Source of the DNA: Ruminococcus flavefaciens
GTDB lineage: Bacteria > Bacillota > Clostridia > Oscillospirales > Ruminococcaceae
Assembly (NCBI GenBank): GCA_002350065.1
Contig: DEDQ01000004.1
Coordinates: 12,374-23,365 of the forward strand
DNA length: 10,992 bases
Reading direction: 5' to 3'
The number at the start of each line of letters is the position of its first letter. The stretch's first letter is position 1. A program made the position numbers and the translations under genes. This document shows, piece after piece, positions 1 to 7,339 of the stretch. The notes under the pieces were generated by a model. It was not told the DNA's origin. It saw only the letters and a list, made by a program, of their open reading frames with translations, and ran no database searches.

Positions 1-3000
1 TTCGTAAACCTTCATGTGCATACGCAGTACAGCCTTCTCGACGGAGCCTGCCGCATTCCGGAGCTTATCGCGAGAGTAAAGGAGCTCGGACAGACGGCTG
101 TCGCGATAACCGACCACGGCAATATGTACGGAGTGCCGGAATTCTGGAAAGCCGCTTCTGAAGCCGGCATAAAGCCTATAATCGGCTGCGAGGTTTATGT
201 TGCCCCGAGGACTCGCTTCGACCGCGAGCCTAAGCTCGACCAGCGTCCGTATCATCTTGTGCTGCTATGCGAGAACAATACCGGCTACAGCAACCTCGTG
301 AAGCTCGTATCTGCGGGCTCTATCGAGGGATTTTACAACCGTCCGCGAGTTGATACGGAGCTTCTGCGCAAGTATCACGGCGGACTTATCGCGATGTCAG
401 CCTGTCTCGCGGGAGAGATACCTCGTCTGCTGAGCAGCGGACAGTATGCCGCCGCAAAAGAAAAAGCCCTCGAATACCGTGATATTTTCGGCGAAGGGAA
501 CTATTTTATAGAGGTACAGAATCACAGTCTGCGCGAGGAGATACAGATTCTTCCGCAACTGTACAGGCTCTCAGCTGAAACGGGCATACCTCTTGCTGCG
601 ACAAATGACTGCCACTATATTAATAAGGAAGACTCCGAGCTTCAAAACATACTGCTCTGCATCCAGACCGGAAAGCTTCTCGGCGAGCCGACCGGACTTA
701 ATTTTGAGACCAATGAGTTTTATGTCAAATCAGCAGATGAGATGGCTGAGCTTTTTTCCGGTCATGAGGAGGCGGTCACAAATACTGCGGAAATTGCCGC
801 GAGGTGCAGTGTTGACATGAGCTTTGACAGCGCGATAAAGATACCGCACTTCGAGGTAAATGGCACAGATGACAACGATATGTACCTCCGCAGGCTTGCT
901 CATGCGGGAATGACGAAGCGCTACGGCAGGGATATTCCGGAGGGCGCTGAAAAACGTCTTGAATACGAGCTCTCCGTTATAACCGAGAAGCATTTCACCG
1001 ACTATTTCCTCATTGTCTGGGACATTATCCGCTACGCCCGCGAGCATGATATCCCCGTCGGACCGGGCAGAGGCTCGGGAGCAGGAAGTCTCGTCGCATA
1101 CTGTATCGGAATCACGGGCATAGACCCTCTCAAATTCAACCTCATGTTCGAGCGCTTTCTAAATCCTGAGCGTGTCAGTATGCCTGATTTTGATATCGAC
1201 TTCTGCATTGAGGGCAGAAAATACGTGAAGGACTATGTTGTGCAGAAATACGGAGCAGACAAGGTCTCTGAGATAATCGCATTCGATACTCTGAAAGCCA
1301 AAGCCGCAGTAAGGGATATCGCTCGTGTTATGGGGCTTCCCTATAACCTTGCGGACAGAGTCGCAAAGCTGATAGACCCGAAAGGCAGTCTCACTTCCTC
1401 TCTGCGTGATAATCCTGATTTGTCGGAGCTCTACCGCTCGGACAGGTCTGTGAAGAAGCTCATCGACCTTGCACTTCGGCTCGAGGGAATGCCTCGGCAC
1501 ACTTCAACTCACGCGGCAGGAGTAGTCATATCGGCAGTTCCGCTTGCGGACTTAGTGCCGCTCCAGCGCAGTGATACGTCGATAACGACGCAGTACACAA
1601 TGGAGTATCTCGAATCGCTCGGACTGCTGAAAATGGACTTTCTCGGACTTCGCAACCTCACCATAATCCGCGACGCAGTCAGGGAGATAAGACTGACAGA
1701 GCCGGAGTTCAGGATAGACCGCATACCTACCGACGACAGGGATGTTTATGCAATGCTTGCCAAGGGCGATACAGCAGGCGTTTTCCAGTTCGAGAGCGCC
1801 GGCATGACGCAGAAGCTGATCGACCTCCAGCCGGAGCGGCTTGAGGACCTGATAGTTATACTTTCGCTCTACCGTCCGGGACCGATGAAGTCGATACCGG
1901 TATATATCGAGAATAAAAAGAATCCGGACAAGATAAAATATATATACCCGAAGCTGAAAGAGATACTCGGCGAGACCTACGGCGTAATGGTATATCAGGA
2001 GCAGGTCATGGAGATATGCCGCAGACTTGCGGGATATTCCTACGGCCACGCGGACATAGTCCGACGTGCAATGGCTAAGAAAAAGCATGATGTAATGCTC
2101 CGCGAGCGTGACAGCTTTGTCAGCGGAGCAGTCGCGGGAGGAGTTCCCGAGGCTTCGGCAAACGCTGTATTTGACGAAATGGTGAGCTTTGCGTCGTATG
2201 CGTTCAATAAGTCCCACGCGGCGGCGTATGCCTATCTTGCGTACCAGACTGCCTACCTGAAATACCACTACCGCGGCATTTACATGGCGTCAGTAATGTC
2301 GAGCGTTATGGGCTCGGCGGGAAAGCTTGCTGAGTATATCAGCGAGTGCCGCAATGCGGGGATAGAGGTGCTGTGTCCGCACGTAAACCGCAGCATGAAA
2401 GGCTTTACCTTCAACGGCGGGAAGATGTATTTCGGACTTCTTGCAGTCAAAAACGCCGGAGGAGGACTCGCAGACAAAATCATCAGCGACCGCAGTCTTA
2501 ACGGAGATTTCCGCAGTCTACAGGACTTCTGCGAGCGCATAGGCGGCAGGGAGCTCAATAAAAAGGCACTTGAATACCTCATAAAAGCCGGAGCATTTGA
2601 CGGGCTCGGACTCAACCGCAGGCAAATGCTCGAGAACTATGAAATGCTTATGGACGCTGCCGGAAGCGGCAGCAGGGGAGTCATTGAGGGACAGCTCGGA
2701 CTTTTCGGCTCTGCGGATACAGAGGGCATGAATATGCGTATCCCATTCAAGCCGGAGTTCGACAACCGCAAGCTCCTTGCAATGGAAAAAGAAGCGGCAG
2801 GTATATATCTCAGCGGCGACCCGCTCTCCGAGTATGCCTATCTCGCAGAGCTCCTTCGCGCGGACAGGATATCGGACATCAGTGAGGGCAGTCCTAAGGA
2901 CGGCGACAGCGTATCCCTCATGTGCATATTGCAGGACATGAAGGTGCATATTACCAAAAAAGGCGGCAAAATGAGCTTTATCACGGTCTCTGACGGTTCA

Positions 3001-3390
3001 GGAGAGCTCGAAGCTGTTGTCTTTCCTGACCTGTATGAGCTGAACGCGGCGAAGCTCCGCGAGGATTCGATACTCTTTCTAAACGGCAAAATATCGCTGA
3101 AAGATGAAAGCGTTACCGTTATATGCGGGAGCATTTTTGCTGAAAGCGAGCTCAGCCGCATGGTCGAAAACATGAAGCTGTGTGTCAAAGCTGATTCATC
3201 GACAGTTCCGCTCGCTGAGATGACTGACGTTTGCAGCCGTTATCAGGGAGAAACAGAGGTATGCTTTTTCCTTGCAGATGCGAAAAAGATAGTCAGACCA
3301 AGAAACAAACTGTCAATTACTATAAATCATGAGAGCTTCAAGGCTCTTACAGAGCACTTTTCCGCGGATTCTCTGCGGCTTATAAGATGA
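1..3390 (+). CDS. dnaE: DNA polymerase III alpha subunit, DnaE (5' end cut off)
   Basis: Replicative polymerase catalytic subunit, which extends DNA at the fork in the cytoplasm. The reading frame is open from base 1 and starts F-V-N-L-H-V-H-T-Q-Y-S. DnaE proteins normally begin about two residues earlier, so only the start codon region is missing; the in-frame GTG at 16 is not the true start. About 1129 residues are present, a little short for the family. Visible in order: an N-terminal PHP domain with HVH near residue 5, ITDH near 37 and a TNDCHY motif near 200, so its metal ligands look retained; the polymerase core with GPGRGSGAGS (bases about 1060-1089) and PDFDIDF, whose first two Asp codons are at 1186 and 1192; the third catalytic Asp in KMDFLGLRN (codon 1636); a helix-hairpin-helix region around 2550-2640; and a C-terminal OB fold around 2910-3110. 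This is the DnaE type, not PolC. No terminator is visible before pfkA, so read-through is possible. Confidence 0.97.
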   Translation, partial: FVNLHVHTQYSLLDGACRIPELIARVKELGQTAVAITDHGNMYGVPEFWKAASEAGIKPIIGCEVYVAPRTRFDREPKLDQRPYHLVLLCENNTGYSNLVKLVSAGSIEGFYNRPRVDTELLRKYHGGLIAMSACLAGEIPRLLSSGQYAAAKEKALEYRDIFGEGNYFIEVQNHSLREEIQILPQLYRLSAETGIPLAATNDCHYINKEDSELQNILLCIQTGKLLGEPTGLNFETNEFYVKSADEMAELFSGHEEAVTNTAEIAARCSVDMSFDSAIKIPHFEVNGTDDNDMYLRRLAHAGMTKRYGRDIPEGAEKRLEYELSVITEKHFTDYFLIVWDIIRYAREHDIPVGPGRGSGAGSLVAYCIGITGIDPLKFNLMFERFLNPERVSMPDFDIDFCIEGRKYVKDYVVQKYGADKVSEIIAFDTLKAKAAVRDIARVMGLPYNLADRVAKLIDPKGSLTSSLRDNPDLSELYRSDRSVKKLIDLALRLEGMPRHTSTHAAGVVISAVPLADLVPLQRSDTSITTQYTMEYLESLGLLKMDFLGLRNLTIIRDAVREIRLTEPEFRIDRIPTDDRDVYAMLAKGDTAGVFQFESAGMTQKLIDLQPERLEDLIVILSLYRPGPMKSIPVYIENKKNPDKIKYIYPKLKEILGETYGVMVYQEQVMEICRRLAGYSYGHADIVRRAMAKKKHDVMLRERDSFVSGAVAGGVPEASANAVFDEMVSFASYAFNKSHAAAYAYLAYQTAYLKYHYRGIYMASVMSSVMGSAGKLAEYISECRNAGIEVLCPHVNRSMKGFTFNGGKMYFGLLAVKNAGGGLADKIISDRSLNGDFRSLQDFCERIGGRELNKKALEYLIKAGAFDGLGLNRRQMLENYEMLMDAAGSGSRGVIEGQLGLFGSADTEGMNMRIPFKPEFDNRKLLAMEKEAAGIYLSGDPLSEYAYLAELLRADRISDISEGSPKDGDSVSLMCILQDMKVHITKKGGKMSFITVSDGSGELEAVVFPDLYELNAAKLREDSILFLNGKISLKDESVTVICGSIFAESELSRMVENMKLCVKADSSTVPLAEMTDVCSRYQGETEVCFFLADAKKIVRPRNKLSITINHESFKALTEHFSADSLRLIR

Positions 3391-3425
3391 AAATATTATT
3401 TTTCTGAAAATATATGTGATTTTAC

Positions 3426-3454
3426 TTGACATTGGACGTCAAAAGAGGTAAAAT
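3426..3454 (+). promoter_or_regulatory. Sigma-A promoter of pfkA
   Basis: A perfect -35 box TTGACA (3426-3431) is followed after 17 bases by TAAAAT (3449-3454), one mismatch from the -10 consensus. Transcription should start near 3461, giving a leader of about 68 bases. The -35 box is part of a dyad, TTGAC-N7-GTCAA (3426-3442), which could be an operator. Confidence 0.8.
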
Positions 3455-3474
3455 ATATATTGTATGGAATTAAA

Positions 3475-3493
3475 CTGCTGGGATAACCCGCAG
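3475..3493 (+). promoter_or_regulatory. Hairpin in the pfkA leader
   Basis: CTGCtGGG (3475-3482) pairs with CCCGCAG (3487-3493) around an ATAA loop, giving seven pairs with one bulged T. It lies about 15 bases after the predicted transcript start. There is no T-run, so it is not a terminator. It may stabilise the 5' end of the mRNA or bind a regulator; the role is inferred only from its position. Confidence 0.4.
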
Positions 3494-3528
3494 ACTAATA
3501 TACGCATGGTGCAGAATGGAGAATATTT

Positions 3529-4491
3529 ATGATCAAGAAAATTGGCGTACTGACAAGCGGCGGTGACGCTCCCGGAATGAATGCCGCTGTAAGAGCAGTT
3601 GTAAGAACAGCTCTCAGCAAGGGCATGGAAGTCTATGGTATCCGCAGAGGTTACGTCGGACTTATCTCAGGCGACATTTTCCAGATGGACGAGAGAAGTG
3701 TTTCAGATATTATCCACAGAGGCGGTACAGTCCTCTACACAGCAAGATGTCCTGAATTCAGAACAGAAGAGGGCGTTGAAAAGGCAAGAGCAAAGTGTGA
3801 GGAGCTCGGCATCGAGGGACTCGTAGTTATCGGCGGCGACGGTTCATTCAGAGGTGCAGCTGACCTCTCCGCAAAGGGCGTTCTCTGCGTAGGTATCCCC
3901 GGTACTATCGACAACGATATTGCCTGCACTGACTATACTATCGGATTCGATACAGCTATGAATACAGCAATGGAAATGGTAGACAAGCTCCGCGATACAT
4001 CTCAGTCACATGACAGATGCTCTGTTGTTGAGGTAATGGGCAGAGGTGCTGGTCATATCGCAGTTAATACAGGTATCGCCTGCGGCGCTACAGATATCAT
4101 CACAAAGGAAGTTCCCTATGATATCGACAAGATAGCAAAGGTAATGCTCGAAAAGAAGTCAAAGGGCAAGCAGCACTTTGTTGTTATCGTTGCTGAGGGC
4201 ATCGGTCACTCACAGGAGATAGCTACAATGCTTCAGGAGAAGACTCACATCGAGACAAGAGCTACTATCCTCGGTCACGTTCAGAGAGGCGGAAACCCGA
4301 CTCTCCGCGACAGAGTTGAGGCTACAAGAATGGGTTACTATGCAGTAGAGCTCCTCGAGCAAGGCATTGGCAACCGCGTAGTTGGCATCAAGGACAGCAA
4401 GCTCGTTGACTATGATATACAGGAAGCTCTCCAGATGAGCAAGCCTTACGACGAGAAGCTCCACCACATCGCTGAGCAGATCGCATTCTGA
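3529..4491 (+). CDS. pfkA: ATP-dependent 6-phosphofructokinase
   Basis: Phosphorylates fructose 6-phosphate to fructose 1,6-bisphosphate with ATP, the committed step of glycolysis, in the cytoplasm. Its 320 residues match the bacterial PfkA length. N-terminal LTSGGDAPGMNAAVRA is the family signature. GGDGS at 102-106 and PGTIDND at 124-130 carry Gly at both positions that separate ATP-using enzymes from pyrophosphate-using ones; the TIDND Asp128 is the catalytic base. MGRGAGH (170-176), AEG (222-224) and HVQRGG (250-255) supply the sugar-phosphate contacts. R22 and R26 sit where the E. coli enzyme binds its allosteric effectors ADP and PEP, so allosteric control is likely. The start is fixed by GGAG at 3518-3521, seven bases before ATG. 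Arg is mostly AGA, unlike dnaE, which fits high expression. It has its own promoter and terminator. dnaE followed by pfkA is a common order in Clostridia. Confidence 0.97.
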   Translation: MIKKIGVLTSGGDAPGMNAAVRAVVRTALSKGMEVYGIRRGYVGLISGDIFQMDERSVSDIIHRGGTVLYTARCPEFRTEEGVEKARAKCEELGIEGLVVIGGDGSFRGAADLSAKGVLCVGIPGTIDNDIACTDYTIGFDTAMNTAMEMVDKLRDTSQSHDRCSVVEVMGRGAGHIAVNTGIACGATDIITKEVPYDIDKIAKVMLEKKSKGKQHFVVIVAEGIGHSQEIATMLQEKTHIETRATILGHVQRGGNPTLRDRVEATRMGYYAVELLEQGIGNRVVGIKDSKLVDYDIQEALQMSKPYDEKLHHIAEQIAF

Positions 4492-4508
4492 GAGAATACA
4501 TAAAAAGC

Positions 4509-4540
4509 AGCGGCTGAGTTTAACTCAGCCGCTTTTGTTA
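4509..4540. terminator. Bidirectional rho-independent terminator
   Basis: A perfect 10-pair stem, AGCGGCTGAG (4509-4518) with CTCAGCCGCT (4524-4533), encloses a TTTAA loop. A T-run follows on the plus strand (serving pfkA), and the AAAAA at 4502-4506 gives a T-run on the minus strand (serving the phosphatase gene, whose stop codon is only a few bases away). One hairpin therefore ends both convergent transcripts. Confidence 0.9.
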
Positions 4541-5314
4541 TTCATTCAGTCTTGCAGCAGCGCTGTCGTGCTCATAGAGACAGGCAACTGCGGTGATATT
4601 ATCGTTTCCGCCGCGGATAAGAGCAGCCGCCGCGAGCATGTCGAGTCTTTTTTTCAGCGGCTTTGGGAGCTGCATTATCTCCTGTATCTCATACGAGCTG
4701 AGAAAATCGGAGAGCCCGTCGCTGCAAAGCAGGAGTATATCGCCGTATTCAAGACCGCCTTCAAGCTCGTCAATGTCGATAACGGGGTCATTTTTCGTAT
4801 TGCCGAATGCGGGGGAGATGATATTGCGGTGAACGTAGTCTTTCTTCTCCTCAGAGGTGATAGTTCCCTTGTCGAGAAGCATCTGCACGAGTGACTGGTC
4901 ACGCGATATCTGGCGGATATGTCCCGCACGGAAGCGGTAAAGCCGTGAATCGCCGACGTTGAACACAAGAGCCCTGCCGGCATCTGTGACAGCAAATCCG
5001 CAGAGAGTTGTCTGCATATTGTGGCTTATGGGGTCTATCTGACTGTACCCTGAAAGACGCCTGTGGACTTCCATAAGGCTTTCTCTTAGCTGTTCCGGAG
5101 ATGATACCCTTATGCTGCGGACGAGCTCGAGGCACATCTGAGACGCTATCTCTCCGGCGTTTTCACCTGATACGCCGTCTGATACGGCTGCTATGAACGG
5201 AGCTCCGAGGGTACACTCGGTCTTGCCGTTTATCAGAACTTCCCCGCCGATGAGCAGTGCGTCCTCATTATGGGGCATTTTGCCCTTTTCAGTTATACCG
5301 CAGCAGTAAAACAT
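4538..5314 (-). CDS. PP2C-family serine/threonine protein phosphatase
   Basis: Cytoplasmic metal-dependent phosphatase of the PrpC/Stp type, which in Firmicutes reverses phosphorylation by PrkC-like Ser/Thr kinases. With the chosen start it has 258 residues, the usual size for a single catalytic domain with no membrane anchor. PP2C motifs in order: HNEDA (15-19), SDGVSG (45-50) with the metal-binding Asp46, MQTT (100-103), NVGDSR (119-124), CSDGL (197-201) and GGNDNIT (235-241). All metal ligands I can place are present. A start four codons upstream at 5326 would overlap the tatD stop (TAATG) but has no Shine-Dalgarno. The ATG at 5314 has GAGG six bases upstream, and that GAGG sits directly on the tatD stop region, so translation is probably coupled. 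It is the last gene of the operon with tatD and the LCP-like gene. No partner kinase is in the window. Confidence 0.93.
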   Translation of the reverse strand: MFYCCGITEKGKMPHNEDALLIGGEVLINGKTECTLGAPFIAAVSDGVSGENAGEIASQMCLELVRSIRVSSPEQLRESLMEVHRRLSGYSQIDPISHNMQTTLCGFAVTDAGRALVFNVGDSRLYRFRAGHIRQISRDQSLVQMLLDKGTITSEEKKDYVHRNIISPAFGNTKNDPVIDIDELEGGLEYGDILLLCSDGLSDFLSSYEIQEIMQLPKPLKKRLDMLAAAALIRGGNDNITAVACLYEHDSAAARLNE

Positions 5315-5325
5315 AGGCGACCTCA

Positions 5326-6093
5326 TTAAATAGAATAGATACGTTTAGCGTTCTCGCAGGTGATATCGACGAGCTCCTGAACACTTATGCCCTTTATCTC
5401 AGCCGCTTTTTCGGCTGTATAGGCTATCATTGAGCTGTCACAGCGCTTTCCTCTGAACGGGACAGGAGCCATATACGGGCAGTCCGTTTCGAGCAGGAGC
5501 CTGTCAAGGGGGACAGCTTCAAGGGCTTTTATAGCTTTTTTTGCATTTTTGAACGTGATAACGCCGGTGAATCCGATGTACATACCGAGCTTTATAACCT
5601 CTTTTGCTGTCTCGGCAGAGCCGCTGAAGCAGTGGAGTATTCCCTGAGGACGGTGCTTTTTCAGGAGCGTCATCGTATCCTCGGTCGCGTCGCGGCTGTG
5701 GACGATTATGGGGAGTCCGAGCTCTTTTGCAAGGACTATCTGCTCCTCAAAGAAGCGAATTTGCTTCTCGCGGTCATAGCCCTCGTAGTGGTAATCGAGA
5801 CCTATCTCGCCGATAGCTTTTATCTTAGGACTGCTGAGAGCTGTCTTTCTGACGATGTCGAGGTAGTCCTCGGGGTCAGTATCAACGCTTTCGGGGTGGA
5901 CTCCGGAAGCGGCGTAGACGTAGTCATAACAGCCGGCGAGCTGAGCGTTTTCGGCAGTATCCTTAACGGACGAAGAAGCGAGCATCACGTAGCTAACTCC
6001 CTTGGAATGGAGCTCAGCAAGGACAGCTTCTCTGTCCTCGTCAAAGGCAGAGTCGGCATAGTGGGCGTGAGTATCGAATATATTGTTTATCAT
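5326..6093 (-). CDS. tatD: TatD-family metal-dependent hydrolase (DNase)
   Basis: A TIM-barrel amidohydrolase-superfamily enzyme; characterised TatD proteins are Mg-dependent 3'-5' DNA/RNA exonucleases used in repair. Its 255 residues match the family. Metal ligands are all visible: H9 and H11 in DTHAH, E96 in GEIGLDYHY, H132 in IVHSRD, H154 in HCFSG, and D204 in ETDCPY. The C-terminal ENAKRIY is typical. The ATG overlaps the stop of the upstream LCP-like gene (ATGA) and has AAGGAG eight bases before it, so translation is coupled. Only the family is certain: the exact substrate is not readable from sequence. YabD/YcfH-like members of this family are found in almost all bacteria. A radical SAM gene of the TatD-linked type lies about 4 kb away on the other strand. 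Confidence 0.95.
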   Translation of the reverse strand: MINNIFDTHAHYADSAFDEDREAVLAELHSKGVSYVMLASSSVKDTAENAQLAGCYDYVYAASGVHPESVDTDPEDYLDIVRKTALSSPKIKAIGEIGLDYHYEGYDREKQIRFFEEQIVLAKELGLPIIVHSRDATEDTMTLLKKHRPQGILHCFSGSAETAKEVIKLGMYIGFTGVITFKNAKKAIKALEAVPLDRLLLETDCPYMAPVPFRGKRCDSSMIAYTAEKAAEIKGISVQELVDITCENAKRIYSI

Positions 6094-6971
6094 TCGGACT
6101 GCTCCTTGAAGAATCTGTCCTTGAAATCGGCAATAGTCGCCTTATTGGGAATGAAGTCCTCCTCGGAGTTGGTTCCGTCGATGATAAAGAAAGAGGATAT
6201 AGAGCTTCCGCGCTCGAGCATATTCTTGACTGCAACCTTGCGCTTTTTGTAGTCAACGGCAGTGATGTTGGTGTTTGTCATGTTAACTACGGTATTGAAG
6301 GAGTTGTCGAGACTGTCAGCGAGACGAACTCCGTCGCTCTGGTTCACCATGTCGGAGATGACTGCGCTTGCAGTGTATGCGCGCTGGCTCTCACCGTTTT
6401 CAAAGAACGGATATGTTACAAAGCGGTCTATCTGTTCAGCATTGAGGAACTGACCTGTTCCGTCGCTTCCGAAGCCCTCAACTTCCTCAGGAACAGCGTA
6501 GGTAACGCCTCCGAGGATATCGCAGACCTTGATGAACGAGGCGGAATCGAGCTTCATATACCTGTCTATCTCTATCTCGAAAAGAGTATTTATGAAGCTT
6601 ACAGCGGCACTTTCACCTCCGTTTGTATAGGATTCCTTGAGGCTTGCCTGCTGACCATCGATGACGGTTATAGTATTTGCAGGAACTCCCGCAAAGACGA
6701 GCTTCTTATCCTTGGGGATAGAACGCATGAGCATGAACGTAGCCGAGCACTTCTGGTCTGGCTCATCGAGGATAAACAGGATAGTGTGGTTATCTTCATA
6801 AGTAGTTGTCGTTACCTGACGCGGCGTAGGCTCGGAGAGCTCCTTTTCGCCGTCGATGATGCCGAAGTGCTTCAGCAGGAAGAATGAGGCTCCGCCGATA
6901 ACGAGTATTCCGATGAATACTGTAACGAGGTAGGGGATAGCGATACTTCCGGTCTTGTGCTTTTTGGACAT
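6090..6971 (-). CDS. LCP (LytR-CpsA-Psr)-like membrane protein, degenerate active site
   Basis: A 293-residue protein with a positively charged N-terminus (MSKKHK), one membrane span at about 12-34, a Thr-rich linker, and an extracellular domain. Authentic LCP enzymes transfer wall teichoic acid or other glycopolymers from a lipid carrier to peptidoglycan. The LCP pattern can be followed: a hydrophobic strand TILFIL (63-68), IPKDKKLVFAGVP (85-97), YTNGG (115-119), EIDRYMKLD with DILGGV (134-156), and FLNAEQ (175-180). Key residues are missing, however. The usual IPRDT is VPANT (96-100), so the catalytic Arg and its Asp are gone, and the Arg-rich stretch expected after LNxxQ is replaced by FVTYPFFENGESQR. 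It is therefore probably a non-catalytic or altered-function relative. Start: AAAGGAG nine bases before ATG. First gene of the operon with tatD and PP2C. LCP assignment is moderate; a divergent new family is the alternative. Confidence 0.7.
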   Translation of the reverse strand: MSKKHKTGSIAIPYLVTVFIGILVIGGASFFLLKHFGIIDGEKELSEPTPRQVTTTTYEDNHTILFILDEPDQKCSATFMLMRSIPKDKKLVFAGVPANTITVIDGQQASLKESYTNGGESAAVSFINTLFEIEIDRYMKLDSASFIKVCDILGGVTYAVPEEVEGFGSDGTGQFLNAEQIDRFVTYPFFENGESQRAYTASAVISDMVNQSDGVRLADSLDNSFNTVVNMTNTNITAVDYKKRKVAVKNMLERGSSISSFFIIDGTNSEEDFIPNKATIADFKDRFFKEQSE

Positions 6972-7074
6972 GGTATAAATGCTCCTTTCAGATATATAAA
7001 CTTTTGGTATAAATGACGATAAACTATACGTATAAGATAATAATGAGAATATTCATCTCAGCGTGAATAAAGAT

Positions 7075-7103
7075 TTTTTACAAGATAGTTACAGTTTTGT
7101 CAA
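7075..7103 (-). promoter_or_regulatory. Promoter of the LCP-like/tatD/PP2C operon
   Basis: On the minus strand, a perfect -35 TTGACA (7103-7098) is followed after 17 bases by TAAAAA (7080-7075). Transcription should start near 7068 and give a leader of about 97 bases before the LCP-like ATG. No other minus-strand site in the gap fits as well. Confidence 0.6.
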
Positions 7104-7300
7104 ACCTCGCAATATCGTGGATTAACAGACTTTTCAACATTTCAACATCAAATGACTGGAAATAAACGTTTGAACAGTCTATTCAACAGAGCGTTGAAAA
7201 TCGAACGGCTGTTCACGGAAAATCTGCATTTTTCACAATATGATGTGCCGGTGAAATGTTTTTTAACTATATATACGATGTAAAATATTATTTCCGGTAC
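7104..7300. other. AT-rich intergenic stretch with repeated TTCAAC motifs and nested dyads
   Basis: No open frame with a ribosome binding site was found. The stretch holds TTCAAC at 7133-7138, 7141-7146 and 7182-7187, the inverse GTTGAA at 7193-7198, and a related TTGAAC at 7170-7175. An outer pair TGAACAG (7171-7177) and CTGTTCA (7209-7215) encloses the inner pair TTCAAC/GTTGAA with a five-base gap. Further on, TTTCAC (7231-7236) pairs with GTGAAA (7251-7256), and CCGG at 7248 with CCGG at 7294. It lies just upstream of the operon promoter, so binding sites for a regulator are plausible. No GC-rich terminator for the SLOG gene was seen. Confidence 0.4.
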
Positions 7301-7328
7301 TTGAAAAAATCTGAAATAGTGGTATAAT
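7301..7328 (+). promoter_or_regulatory. Plus-strand promoter facing the 3' end of the SLOG gene
   Basis: TTGAAA (7301-7306), a 16-base spacer, and a perfect TATAAT (7323-7328) preceded by TG one base earlier (extended -10). Transcription would start near 7335 and run antisense into the SLOG gene. No plus-strand gene with a ribosome binding site follows. The match is as good as the other promoters here, but AT-rich DNA can give such matches by chance. Confidence 0.45.
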
Positions 7329-7339
7329 GTTATTATGCG

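Noticed and set aside
1552..2268. Minus-strand open frame (238 codons) inside dnaE
   Set aside because: It is antisense to the conserved DnaE core; composition is that of a shadow frame, with no recognisable domain.
3391..3425. Possible terminator after dnaE
   Set aside because: Only weak A/T pairing (GAAAA with TTTTC); no GC stem followed by a T-run.
5632..6252. Long plus-strand open frame (206 codons) across tatD
   Set aside because: It lies antisense to tatD and the end of the LCP-like gene, both with clear motifs; it has no family resemblance and no ribosome binding site.
6971..7015. Eleven-base direct repeat TGGTATAAATG at 6971-6981 and 7005-7015
   Set aside because: Two short AT-rich copies 34 bases apart, one overlapping the start region of the LCP-like gene; too little to call a regulatory element or attachment site.
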